Below, piece by piece: positions 41,978 through 50,256 of a DNA stretch of 64,000 bases; position 1 is the first letter of the stretch; each line of letters opens with the position of its first letter. This stretch comes from Neobacillus driksii (GTDB lineage: Bacteria > Bacillota > Bacilli > Bacillales > Cytobacillaceae). Below the pieces are notes generated by a model. The model had not been told where the DNA came from. It worked only from the letters and a program-made list of their open reading frames with translations, and ran no database searches. Made by a program: the position numbers and the translations under genes. The DNA is taken from positions 1 to 64,000 of the forward strand of contig NZ_JACCBX010000011.1 in the NCBI RefSeq assembly GCF_013409995.1, given 5' to 3'.

Positions 41978-44572
41978 CTAGCTTTTAAGCTTTTTCTGAA
42001 GCTCGTACAACAAATTAATCGCTTGAAGCGGTGTAATATCTAGTAAATCAATTTCTTTCATTTTATCTAAAACTTTCTTTTCTTTTGAAGAAAGCTCTTG
42101 TTTTTTCGGCTCTTTCGGTTCATCAAAGAATGACAGCTGTGCTGGCTGCTCCTCGATTTCCTTTACTTTGTTTTTTACAGTGATAGGTTGTACATCAGTT
42201 TTTTCGAGTGCTGATAAAAGTTCATTGGCACGATTGATTAATTCCTTCGGAAGCTCAGCTAGCTGTGCTACATGAATTCCATAACTCTTATCTGTGGGTC
42301 CTTCTTTTATTTTATGAAGGAAAACGAGCTTTCCATTATGTTCAATCGCACTAACATGAATGTTCTTTAATTTCTCTAACTCGCTATCCAGAACGGTTAG
42401 TTCATGGTAATGAGTTGAGAATAGCGTTTTCGCGCCAATATGTTTATGGATGTATTCAATGATAGCCTGTGCAAGTGCCATCCCATCGTAGGTAGACGTT
42501 CCACGGCCAATTTCATCAAATAAAATTAAGCTGTTTTGCGTAGCATTGGCCAAAGCATTTCTGGCCTCAAGCATTTCGACCATGAACGTACTTTGTCCAG
42601 AGATCAAATCATCTGCTGCTCCAATTCTCGTAAATACTTGGTCAAAAATTGGCAGGACCGCTTCATCAGCCGGTACATAACAGCCAATTTGCGCTAAAAT
42701 GGCCGTCAATGCAACTTGACGCATATACGTACTTTTACCACTCATGTTAGGACCCGTGATGAGAAGGATCTCGCGATCAGTGTCCATATAACAGTCGTTA
42801 GCAACATACTCCTGTGCATTCAACACTTTTTCGACCACAGGATGTCTGCCTTCCTTTAGAACCACTTTACCCCCTGTTGAAAACTTCGGTTTTACATAGC
42901 GGCGCTCCTCACTAACTTGGGCAAAGCATTGGAGCACATCTAGTTCACTTACTGCTTTTGCAGCAGCCTGCAGACGTGGAATATGTTCTTTTACAATCTC
43001 TCGGATTTCCGTAAATAGTTCATATTCCAGCTCACCGCATTTTTCTTCCGCTTCTAATATTAATGCTTCCTTTTCTTTCAGGTCTGGGGTGATAAAGCGT
43101 TCTGCATTCGTTAAGGTTTGTTTGCGTTCATACTGTCCTTCTGTTAATAGATGAAGGTTTGCACGCGTAACCTCAATATAATAACCAAAAACCCTGTTAA
43201 AGCCTACTTTAAGAGATTTTATCCCCGTCTTTTCTCGCTCTTCACGTTCTAGCTGGGCGATCCAGGTTTTCCCGTTTCTACTGGCATAACGGTATTGATC
43301 CAATTGGTCATTGTATCCGTCGCGAATGATATTTCCTTCTTTAAGTGAAAGAGGAGGATTATCAACAATCGCCTGCTCTAATAAATCTGTCACTTCTTCA
43401 CAAGGGTCAAGTGAATCGGCAATTTGTTTTACCACTTCATGGTCCATGCCGTGAAGAATCTGTTTTAGGTAAGGAATCTGCATTAATGAGCGCTTTAATT
43501 GAACGAGATCGCGGGCATTCACATTCCCAAAAGCGACACGTCCTGCAAGTCGCTCCAAATCGTAAACTTCCGTTAACTTTTCACGTAGCTCTTGACGTTC
43601 AAAGTACTTGTTCATTAATACTTCTACAATCGTTTGACGGTGCTCGATTTCCTCTTGAGACAGTAAGGGACGATCAATCCACGTTTTCAGCATTCTTCCG
43701 CCCATCGCTGTCATCGTTTCATCTAACAGCCACAGTAAGGAGCCTTTCTTTCCCTTGGAGCGAATCGTCTCGGTCAACTCAAGATTTCGTTTTGAATAAT
43801 AATCAATTTTCATAAATTGATGGATTTGATAAGTAGTCACAGCCTGCAAGTGGTCAAGGCTCCGCTTTTGAGAGCGGTACAAATAGTGAAACAGTCTTGC
43901 TGCCGTTTGTTTTAGTTTATCTTGATTAAGATTATCCAACAGATTGGAAAACTGCATTTCTATTGAACTATTATCTTCAAAGGAAATGGCAAGGACATCG
44001 CGTTCCCTCATTTTCCTTTGCAATTCAGCGTCAAAGCTGCTTGCTACAACGACTTCTTTTGTGCTCAAAACAGCTAGCTCATTTAATACCTCATCAAAAC
44101 TATCTGATAGCTGTGTTACTTTGCTTTCACCGGTAGAAAGATCGGTATAGGCAAATCCATAAGTTTGATCATCAAAGTAAGAAATAGACGCAATGTAGTT
44201 ATTTTCTTTATCCGTTAAGGACTTGCCCTCCATTACGGTTCCTGGTGTGATGAGCTGGACAACTTCCCGTCTTACCATGCCTTTTGTTTGTTTGGCGTCT
44301 TCCATTTGCTCGCAAATCGCCACTTTATAGCCTTTTGAAATTAGCTGTTCAATATAATTAGGAGCAGAATGATACGGTACTCCGCACATTGGGATTCGGT
44401 CCTCACTGCCGCCTTCACGGCTCGTTAAGGTAATTTCTAATTCTTGTGATGCTTTAATCGCATCGTCAAAAAACATTTCGTAAAAATCGCCTAAGCGAAA
44501 AAATAAAAAGGCATCTTGATAATCTGCCTTCACGGTTAAGTATTGCTGTATCATCGGCGTATAACCAGCCAT
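41978..44572 (-). CDS. mutS: DNA mismatch recognition protein MutS
   Basis: An 864-residue ATPase. The mismatch-binding domain holds the Phe-x-Glu wedge in FFRLGDFYEMFFDDA (Phe about 36, Glu about 38). The ATPase domain has Walker A ITGPNMSGKSTYMRQ, LISGQSTFMVEM and Walker B LILFDEIGRGTSTYDG. The C-terminal clamp-interacting tail includes QLSFFDEP, a beta-clamp-binding motif. The start MAGYTPMIQQYLTVKADYQD at 44572 is supported by GGAGGTCATT and by B. subtilis MutS; 14 extra upstream codons are discarded. Confidence 0.96.
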   Translation of the reverse strand: MAGYTPMIQQYLTVKADYQDAFLFFRLGDFYEMFFDDAIKASQELEITLTSREGGSEDRIPMCGVPYHSAPNYIEQLISKGYKVAICEQMEDAKQTKGMVRREVVQLITPGTVMEGKSLTDKENNYIASISYFDDQTYGFAYTDLSTGESKVTQLSDSFDEVLNELAVLSTKEVVVASSFDAELQRKMRERDVLAISFEDNSSIEMQFSNLLDNLNQDKLKQTAARLFHYLYRSQKRSLDHLQAVTTYQIHQFMKIDYYSKRNLELTETIRSKGKKGSLLWLLDETMTAMGGRMLKTWIDRPLLSQEEIEHRQTIVEVLMNKYFERQELREKLTEVYDLERLAGRVAFGNVNARDLVQLKRSLMQIPYLKQILHGMDHEVVKQIADSLDPCEEVTDLLEQAIVDNPPLSLKEGNIIRDGYNDQLDQYRYASRNGKTWIAQLEREEREKTGIKSLKVGFNRVFGYYIEVTRANLHLLTEGQYERKQTLTNAERFITPDLKEKEALILEAEEKCGELEYELFTEIREIVKEHIPRLQAAAKAVSELDVLQCFAQVSEERRYVKPKFSTGGKVVLKEGRHPVVEKVLNAQEYVANDCYMDTDREILLITGPNMSGKSTYMRQVALTAILAQIGCYVPADEAVLPIFDQVFTRIGAADDLISGQSTFMVEMLEARNALANATQNSLILFDEIGRGTSTYDGMALAQAIIEYIHKHIGAKTLFSTHYHELTVLDSELEKLKNIHVSAIEHNGKLVFLHKIKEGPTDKSYGIHVAQLAELPKELINRANELLSALEKTDVQPITVKNKVKEIEEQPAQLSFFDEPKEPKKQELSSKEKKVLDKMKEIDLLDITPLQAINLLYELQKKLKS

Positions 44573-44735
44573 AATGACCTCCACTTGTTTAATCATTTCG
44601 AGTATCTTCGACAAACTATTATAACATATATCAGGTAAACTTAGATTAGGTAGAAATTTCTTTTAACCATTATTGGTCGGGGATATAAAATACCTGCATA
44701 TATTCATTATACAAAACCGAAAAGGGTGATCCAGG

Positions 44736-45443
44736 ATGGGATGGTTTGGAGGCAATTATAAGGAATTTGATTTTGAAATGTTTTCGGTCAGCCATTTTGT
44801 GATCATAGCCCTTCTTTTTCTTGGTTCAGTTTTGATTTATATTAATAGGAATACACTAAAGGCTGAAAAGTGGAGAAAAGCAGAGGTAGTTGTAGGAATA
44901 TCTTTATTAGTCATCGAGCTTACTTATCATTTTTGGATGGCTGTGAATGACATGTGGGATGTCAGTCATGCTATTCCATTAGAATTGTGCAGTATCAGCC
45001 TGGTATTATCGGTACTGTTATTGTTAACGAGAAATAAGATCATTTATGAAATATTGTTATTTACAGCCTTATTGGGAGCATCTCAGGCTATCTTTACACC
45101 ATTATTAAATTTCGACTTCCCGCATTTTCGCTTTTTTCATTTTTTCTATACCCATTTAATGGACATTTGGGTTGTCTTTTATTTCACATGGGTTGTTGGC
45201 TATCGTCCAACCATTTGGTCGGTTGTAAAATTGTTCGTCTTTTTGAATGTATTAATGCCAATCATTATGCTGATCAATAAAGCAGTTGAAGGAAATTATA
45301 TGTTTTTAAGCCATAAACCAAAAAGTCCGAGCCTTTTGGATCTTTTAGGTCCATATCCTTGGTACATTTTATCAATGGAGTTTTTATTAATTACCCTTAG
45401 CCTGATCGTTTGGTTAATTTTCCGTAAAAAAAGAATTGGTTAG
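44736..45443 (+). CDS. YwaF-like membrane protein (TIGR02206)
   Basis: A 235-residue protein with about seven transmembrane helices. Characteristic are FSVSHFVIIALLFLG near the start, IPLELCSISLVLSVLLLLTR and HFFYTHLMDIWVVFYF in the middle and LDLLGPYPWYILSMEFLLI near the end, which I recall for the TIGR02206/YwaF (TMEM164-like) family. Function in bacteria is unsettled. AAAAGGGTGATCCAGG precedes the ATG. Single gene divergent from mutS. Confidence 0.8.
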   Translation: MGWFGGNYKEFDFEMFSVSHFVIIALLFLGSVLIYINRNTLKAEKWRKAEVVVGISLLVIELTYHFWMAVNDMWDVSHAIPLELCSISLVLSVLLLLTRNKIIYEILLFTALLGASQAIFTPLLNFDFPHFRFFHFFYTHLMDIWVVFYFTWVVGYRPTIWSVVKLFVFLNVLMPIIMLINKAVEGNYMFLSHKPKSPSLLDLLGPYPWYILSMEFLLITLSLIVWLIFRKKRIG

Positions 45444-45511
45444 TTCTGGGTATTTACTTATTGACCTTTTTAGATTAACTATTTATAATAAGTAACGTTC
45501 CCAATAAAAGT

Positions 45512-45585
45512 GTCCCGATAGCTCAGCAGGATAGAGCAACAGTTTCCTAAACTGTAGGTCGGAGGTTCGAATCCTCTTCGGGACG
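45512..45585 (+). tRNA. tRNA-Arg (anticodon CCU)
   Basis: GTCCCGA acceptor pairs with TCGGGAC; D-arm GCTCAGCAGGATAGAGC; anticodon arm ACAGT-TTCCTAA-ACTGT with CCT; T-arm GGAGG-TTCGAAT-CCTCT; discriminator G. CCA is not encoded. It reads AGG codons. An IS3-type remnant begins about 22 bases downstream. Confidence 0.95.
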
Positions 45586-45606
45586 TCAAAAAGCCTTGAT
45601 TTTTTT

Positions 45607-46100
45607 GTACTGCACCCCAAAAGTTAGAGTGAAATCTAACTTTTGGGGTGTATTTTTATGGCCAAATATAGTGAAGAATTTAAGTTAAAGTTAGTCAAGG
45701 AATATCAAGATGGGAAATTAGGATATATTCTTTTAGCTAAAAAGTGTGACATGAAAGACAGTACTCCGATTAGGAGATGGGTAAAGGTATACGAGAAATT
45801 TGGTGTGGAAGGTTTAAAGAGGAAGAAACATAGAGAAACATATTCTGTTCAATTCAAGCTAGATGTATTAAGCTTTATGAAGAGAACAGGTTCTTCAGAA
45901 ACTGATACAGCCCTTAGCCCTGGATAGACCGAAAGGACGGCCATCCATGTCTGATAAAACTAAAAAAAAACAAAAAGAATAAACACATTGAAGATAAGCA
46001 ATTAACGTACGAACAAAAGTTAGAAAGAGAAAACGAATTCTTCGTTTAGAGGTAGAATATTTAAAAAAGTTGCGATCTTTTCAGATGGATCCGAAGGGCT
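45607..46100 (+). mobile_element. IS3-family insertion sequence remnant
   Basis: The left end TGTACTGCACCCCAAAAG leads into a 16-bp perfect inverted repeat, CACCCCAAAAGTTAGA / TCTAACTTTTGGGGTG (45613-45650). The OrfA-like frame follows (45658-45927): KYSEEFKLKLVKEYQDGKLG, a helix-turn-helix, and RRWVKVYEKFGVEGLKRKKH. After a deletion and frameshifts it resumes with KKQKKNKHIEDKQLTYEQKL-type and EYLKKLRSFQMDP sequence, ending near 46095. There is no OrfB integrase domain and no right end, so the element is dead. Confidence 0.8.
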
Positions 46101-46880
46101 ATCTTTAACTCAAATAGCCAAATGGTTCCCTGTCCTACCAATAAACTTAGCCATGTTGAAATAGGACCAATGACAATGAATGTTGCAGGGACAATCAATA
46201 ATAATGTAAAAGTTGGCATTAAAAAGGCTCTCGCAACGCTAGGTATTACATTTGCAAAGAACTTCTCTACTTTTGCCGCGAAAAATGCTGAAATGAAAAT
46301 TGGAATAACAGATGTTGAATACGTCAATAAAATAACCGGAATACCTGCAAATGTAATAAAGACAGGTGATTCAAATATAGTTCCTGTAAATAATGAATAT
46401 AGTGGCTCCCCTTGAGTAAAGGTACCCAATGTTGGATACACAAGTGCAGCGGCAATGGTCATACCAATAAATGGTGTTCCACCAAATTTTTTCATCGCTG
46501 TGTATCCTAAGAAAATTGGTAAAAAGTAAAATAAAGCATCTCCTGTCGCATTGATTATCTGGTATGTTCCTGATTGAGCACTAACCCAGCCTAATGCTGT
46601 AAAAAGGGCTAAAAAACCTTTAATTATACCTGCAGCAACTAACCACTTAGAATTGGTGTGAAAATTCCTGTAATTATATCAATTAAACGGCTAAGTGCAT
46701 TTCCCTCTGATTCTTCTTCCTCCGTTTTTTTCTCTGCTGAAATACCACCGATTGCAACTACTTCTTTATACACTTCTGGTACGTGGTTACCAATAACTAC
46801 TTGATATTGTCCACCGCTTTGCATAACTGTTACAATACCTTCTACATTTTTAAGAACTTCTGTTCTTCTAAGGTGCCTAT
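46096..46880 (-). pseudogene. PTS beta-glucoside-type EIIBC gene, decayed
   Basis: 46880-46639 encodes the end of an EIIB domain and linker (NVEGIVTVMQSGGQYQVVIG, NHVPEVYKEV) reaching TPILSG, then a one-base deletion creates TAG. The next frame continues AAGIIKGFLALFTALGWVSA-like sequence and FGGTPFIGMTIAAALVYPTL, with EIIC helices to TIWLFEL, where the IS3 remnant cuts it. The N-terminal phospho-cysteine region and most of EIIC are gone. No activity is possible. Confidence 0.75.
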
Positions 46881-47352
46881 ATACAATATGTCAAAAATAT
46901 AATGGGTCGTAATTACGTTAAATATTTTAATTAAATGAGGGATTTCTTCATTTTAATCAATTCGAAGGAAAATTCGCTAGTCAATATAATTGTCCAAGCA
47001 TTCCCTTAATATTTCATCCACGCTTTGATTAATGAACTCCTGCGACCAAGATTCTATATGAAAAAAGTGCTGATTATAAACTAATTAAAACTATAATATA
47101 GTTATCGACTTCGAAGGACAACCCAAATGGCATCATAGGGATTATCATCTGCTTGCCAAAATGAATAGAAGCGTAACTACCAACCACTCTACAATATACA
47201 ATTGCAACTTTATTTTATTGTTTCCTATCCTTATAATTCTTTCTACATTCACTACAAAGCTTATATATTATATGGAGTGCAATAATTATCCTTACTATTT
47301 CTTCAATTTTATATTATTCTAAAAGTAAATCTTCATTTAGGAGAGTGTTCGA
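46881..47352. other. Gene-free stretch with a possible short coding fossil
   Basis: No gene is recognisable. On the minus strand 47173-47105 a short open stretch reads FYSFWQADDNPYDAIWVVLR followed by a stop, which looks like the fossil end of a protein I cannot name. The plus-strand start region of the DUF3870 gene occupies the right end. Confidence 0.3.
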
Positions 47353-47661
47353 ATGAATACCATTTTTATTGCTGGGCATGCGAAATTACCTACAGGAATG
47401 GCAGCTAGAAGTATCTATGAAACACTGACAATTACGGCAGAAATTGATAAATATTATGGGGTAATTGTGGATGCCTCTTGTACACTGGCAACTGAACATG
47501 GGAGAGACTATATAGCAAGACTGCTAAAAGGCCATAGTTTGAAAAATGGGATTGACATGCCTCTTGAAGAGTTAAAAGAGGGTTATTTAGGAAAAGCCAA
47601 TCACGCGCTAATTGCAGCGTTAAAGGATTTGTATAAACAATATGAATCTCTTAATCAATAA
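47353..47661 (+). CDS. DUF3870 protein, copy A
   Basis: A 102-residue soluble protein with the DUF3870 hallmarks FIAGHAKLPTGMAARSIYET, ITAEIDKYYGVIVDASCTLA TEHG, and YLGKANHALIAALKDLYKQY. TAGGAGAGTGTTCGA precedes the ATG. It is about 60 percent identical by eye to copy B (53612-53950), which lies inside the glutarate cluster. Copy A is at the opposite end and reads convergently toward it. The invariant Cys, His and Glu (ASCTLATEHG) suggest a ligand- or metal-binding or catalytic site, but no function is known. Confidence 0.82.
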   Translation: MNTIFIAGHAKLPTGMAARSIYETLTITAEIDKYYGVIVDASCTLATEHGRDYIARLLKGHSLKNGIDMPLEELKEGYLGKANHALIAALKDLYKQYESLNQ

Positions 47662-47696
47662 TTCGGTGACTTTAATGGACCCGTTCGACCAAAGCC

Positions 47697-47738
47697 AGTA
47701 ATAGACTTCCCCCGTTAACAATGGAAGTCTATTACATT
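47697..47738. terminator. Bidirectional terminator at the end of the catabolic island
   Basis: AATAGACTTCC pairs with GGAAGTCTATT, between convergent DUF3870 copy A and the acyl-CoA dehydrogenase gene. Confidence 0.8.
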
Positions 47739-47765
47739 CATTCTATGCTTTCATTGTGAATTCCT

Positions 47766-48977
47766 TTACCTGCTCTCTACCGTTTCTTTTTCATACGGCC
47801 ACGCAGGCAGCATATTATTTAACGTCTTATCTACACGATAACCAAGGACGTATTCAGCCTGCATAATCGTATGAACTTCTCTCGTTCCTTCGTAAATAAC
47901 AGGTGCTTTTGAGTTTCTTAAGAATCTTTCAACAGGGTATTCGCTTGAAAATCCATAAGCCCCATGAATTTGAACAGCGTCATCAGCTGCTTTGTTGGCA
48001 AAATCACATGCCTGCCATTTGGCGAGTGATGTTTCTCTTGTGTTACGAACTCCCTTATTTTTAAGCTCACCGGCACGGTATACGAGTAAGCTGCTCATTT
48101 GCAATCCAGCTTCCATATTTGCAATCATTTGCTGTACAAGCTGGTGACGGCCGATTTCTTTACCGAATGTTTTACGCTCATGACAATACTTTACGCTTTC
48201 CTCCAAGCTCGCCATAATCAGGCCTACAGCTCCTGCTGCAACGGTAAAGCGACCGTTATCAAGTGCGGCCATAGCGATTTTAAACCCTTCGCCCTCTAAA
48301 CCTAATAGGTTTTCCTTTGGAACCCTTACATGATCAAAGAATAACTCTCCCGTATTTCCGGAACGGATCCCCATTTTGCCTTTAATTGCTTTTGATGAGA
48401 AACCAGGCATGGTGCGCTCCACAATAAATGCAGAAATACCGTGGTGTTTTTTCGATTTATCCGTATAGGCGAACACAATGAAATGATCCGCTACATCGCA
48501 AAGGGAAATCCACGTTTTCGAACCATTTAAAATATAGTCATCCCCGTCTTTTACTGCAGTTGTCTGAAGGGCTGCCACGTCTGAACCTGCCCCCGGTTCC
48601 GTTAACCCAAAGGCGCCGATTTTTTCACCTTTTGCCTGCGGAACGAGATATTTTTGTTTTTGTTCCTCATTCCCCCATTGCAGTAGTGTTAAGCTGTTTA
48701 AGCCGATGTGAACAGATACAGCAGTACGGAAAGTAGTATCGCCTCTTTCCATTTCTTCACAAACAATGGCGAGTGAATTGTAATCCATGCCGCTTCCGCC
48801 ATATTCTTCTGGAATACAAACACCCATAAGATCCAGCTCGCTTAATCGTTTCCAAATAATCGGATCGAATTTCCCTTGCTCGTCCCATTCTTTCATATTT
48901 GGGATAATTTCTTTATCTACGAAACTTCTAACCATTTTTCTTAACATTACCTGTTCTTCCGAAAATTCAAAATTCAT
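47766..48977 (-). CDS. Acyl-CoA dehydrogenase, probably glutaryl-CoA dehydrogenase
   Basis: A 403-residue FAD enzyme: N-terminal helical domain, LTEPGAGSDVAALQTTA with FAD contacts, GSKTWIS, and the catalytic Glu in IYEGTREVH (Glu363). TTFRTAVSVHIGL (Arg84) corresponds to the YRSAMSVQ segment of human glutaryl-CoA dehydrogenase, whose Arg94 holds the distal carboxylate; ordinary acyl-CoA dehydrogenases lack this Arg. Its start overlaps the CoA-transferase stop by four bases, implying coupled translation. Inference: glutaryl-CoA to crotonyl-CoA. Other dicarboxyl or branched substrates remain possible. Confidence 0.75.
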   Translation of the reverse strand: MNFEFSEEQVMLRKMVRSFVDKEIIPNMKEWDEQGKFDPIIWKRLSELDLMGVCIPEEYGGSGMDYNSLAIVCEEMERGDTTFRTAVSVHIGLNSLTLLQWGNEEQKQKYLVPQAKGEKIGAFGLTEPGAGSDVAALQTTAVKDGDDYILNGSKTWISLCDVADHFIVFAYTDKSKKHHGISAFIVERTMPGFSSKAIKGKMGIRSGNTGELFFDHVRVPKENLLGLEGEGFKIAMAALDNGRFTVAAGAVGLIMASLEESVKYCHERKTFGKEIGRHQLVQQMIANMEAGLQMSSLLVYRAGELKNKGVRNTRETSLAKWQACDFANKAADDAVQIHGAYGFSSEYPVERFLRNSKAPVIYEGTREVHTIMQAEYVLGYRVDKTLNNMLPAWPYEKETVESR

Positions 48978-50188
48978 AGCGTATAGGCCTCCTGGTAAAT
49001 TTGGATAATATTATTCTTTTTTAATTGTTCAATTTCCACGTGTGAATATCCCGCCTGCTGCAAGATTTCAACGGTATGTTCCCCCGCAATCGGGGGATGA
49101 CGTTCTATTTTGGTCTCAGTTCTTGACAGTTTAATGGGCGAGCCGACTAGCTTGACTGAACCTGCTTCCGGGTGATCCACTTCAACGACCATCTCCCGGG
49201 CCAATACTTGTGGATGATTAAATACCTGATCCATCGTCGCAATAGGACCGCACGGAATATTATGCTGCGAAAACAGCTCCATCCACTCATTGGCTGGTTT
49301 GATCTGCAGCCGATTTTCTAAAATGCCCGTGAGTTCAAGTTTATGATTAACCCTTGCTTCATTGGTATGGAACCGTTCATCTGCTGCAATTTCACTTATT
49401 CCCATTACTTCACAAAGGGTGGCAAACTGCCGGTTGTTACCAACTGCAATGATCAATTCTCCATCCATTGCCCTGAATGTTGAGTAAGGTACAATATTTG
49501 GATGGTCGTTACCAAGTCTTCTTGGGATTGCTCCAGATATTAGATAATTACTTGCTACATTGGCGAGTGAGCTTACCGCCGTATCCATAAGCGACATATC
49601 TATTTTTTGCCCTTGTCCGGATCTCTCTCTTTCCAGTAATGCTGCTTCAATTGAAATGGCAGAATATAAACCTGTTAAAATATCAACCATTGCTACACCA
49701 ATTTTCATTGGCCCACTTTCATCATTCCCGGTAATGCTCATCAGTCCACTCATTCCCTGAATAATGTAATCATAGCCCGGCAAATGCCGATATGGTCCCG
49801 TTTCGCCAAAGCCTGTGATGGAGCAATATACCAGCCTCGGGTTGATCGCTTTCAAAGAGTCATAGTCCAAGTCCCAATTTTCCATCGACCCGGTTTTGAA
49901 GTTATTAATCACAACGTCCGCATCTTTGGCTAAAGTGCGTATGATTTCCCTTCCCTCTTCGGTTTTCAGATTTACGGTGATGCTGCGCTTATTGCGGTTA
50001 GCACATAAATAATAGGCACTTACACCATTTTGGAACGGCGGCCCCCAGCCCCGCGTTTCATCACTGCCTCCCGGAGCCTCCACTTTCATGACATCTGCTC
50101 CAAGGTCCCCAAGAATCATCGTACAGTATGGACCTGCCAGTACCCTCGATAAATCCAATACTGTTATACCTTCCAAAGCTCCTTTCAA
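48974..50188 (-). CDS. Family III CoA-transferase, SUGCT (glutarate-CoA transferase) type
   Basis: A 404-residue CaiB/BaiF-fold CoA-transferase. It tracks human SUGCT (succinyl-CoA:glutarate CoA-transferase) through VLAGPYCTMILGDLGADVMK, WGPPFQNGVSAYYLCANRNK, YCSITGFGETGPY, PGYDYIIQGMSGLMSITG with the catalytic Asp, and VPYSTFRAMDGELIIAVGNN. I start at TTG 50188, which has AGGAGGTGGGAG just upstream; the longer frame includes that site. With the acyl-CoA dehydrogenase downstream it would make and oxidise glutaryl-CoA. Substrate is inferred from similarity and context. Confidence 0.78.
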   Translation of the reverse strand: MKGALEGITVLDLSRVLAGPYCTMILGDLGADVMKVEAPGGSDETRGWGPPFQNGVSAYYLCANRNKRSITVNLKTEEGREIIRTLAKDADVVINNFKTGSMENWDLDYDSLKAINPRLVYCSITGFGETGPYRHLPGYDYIIQGMSGLMSITGNDESGPMKIGVAMVDILTGLYSAISIEAALLERERSGQGQKIDMSLMDTAVSSLANVASNYLISGAIPRRLGNDHPNIVPYSTFRAMDGELIIAVGNNRQFATLCEVMGISEIAADERFHTNEARVNHKLELTGILENRLQIKPANEWMELFSQHNIPCGPIATMDQVFNHPQVLAREMVVEVDHPEAGSVKLVGSPIKLSRTETKIERHPPIAGEHTVEILQQAGYSHVEIEQLKKNNIIQIYQEAYTL

Positions 50189-50256
50189 AAACTCCCACCT
50201 CCTACTTATCCCATACATTCAAGCCCTTATTTGAAAAAACTTTGAAAGATACACTT

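Noticed and set aside
43345..43815. 156-codon plus-strand frame inside mutS
   Set aside because: Antisense shadow of a well-supported gene, without family resemblance or ribosome-binding site.
46122..46415. 97-codon plus-strand frame
   Set aside because: Antisense of the decayed PTS EIIC sequence.
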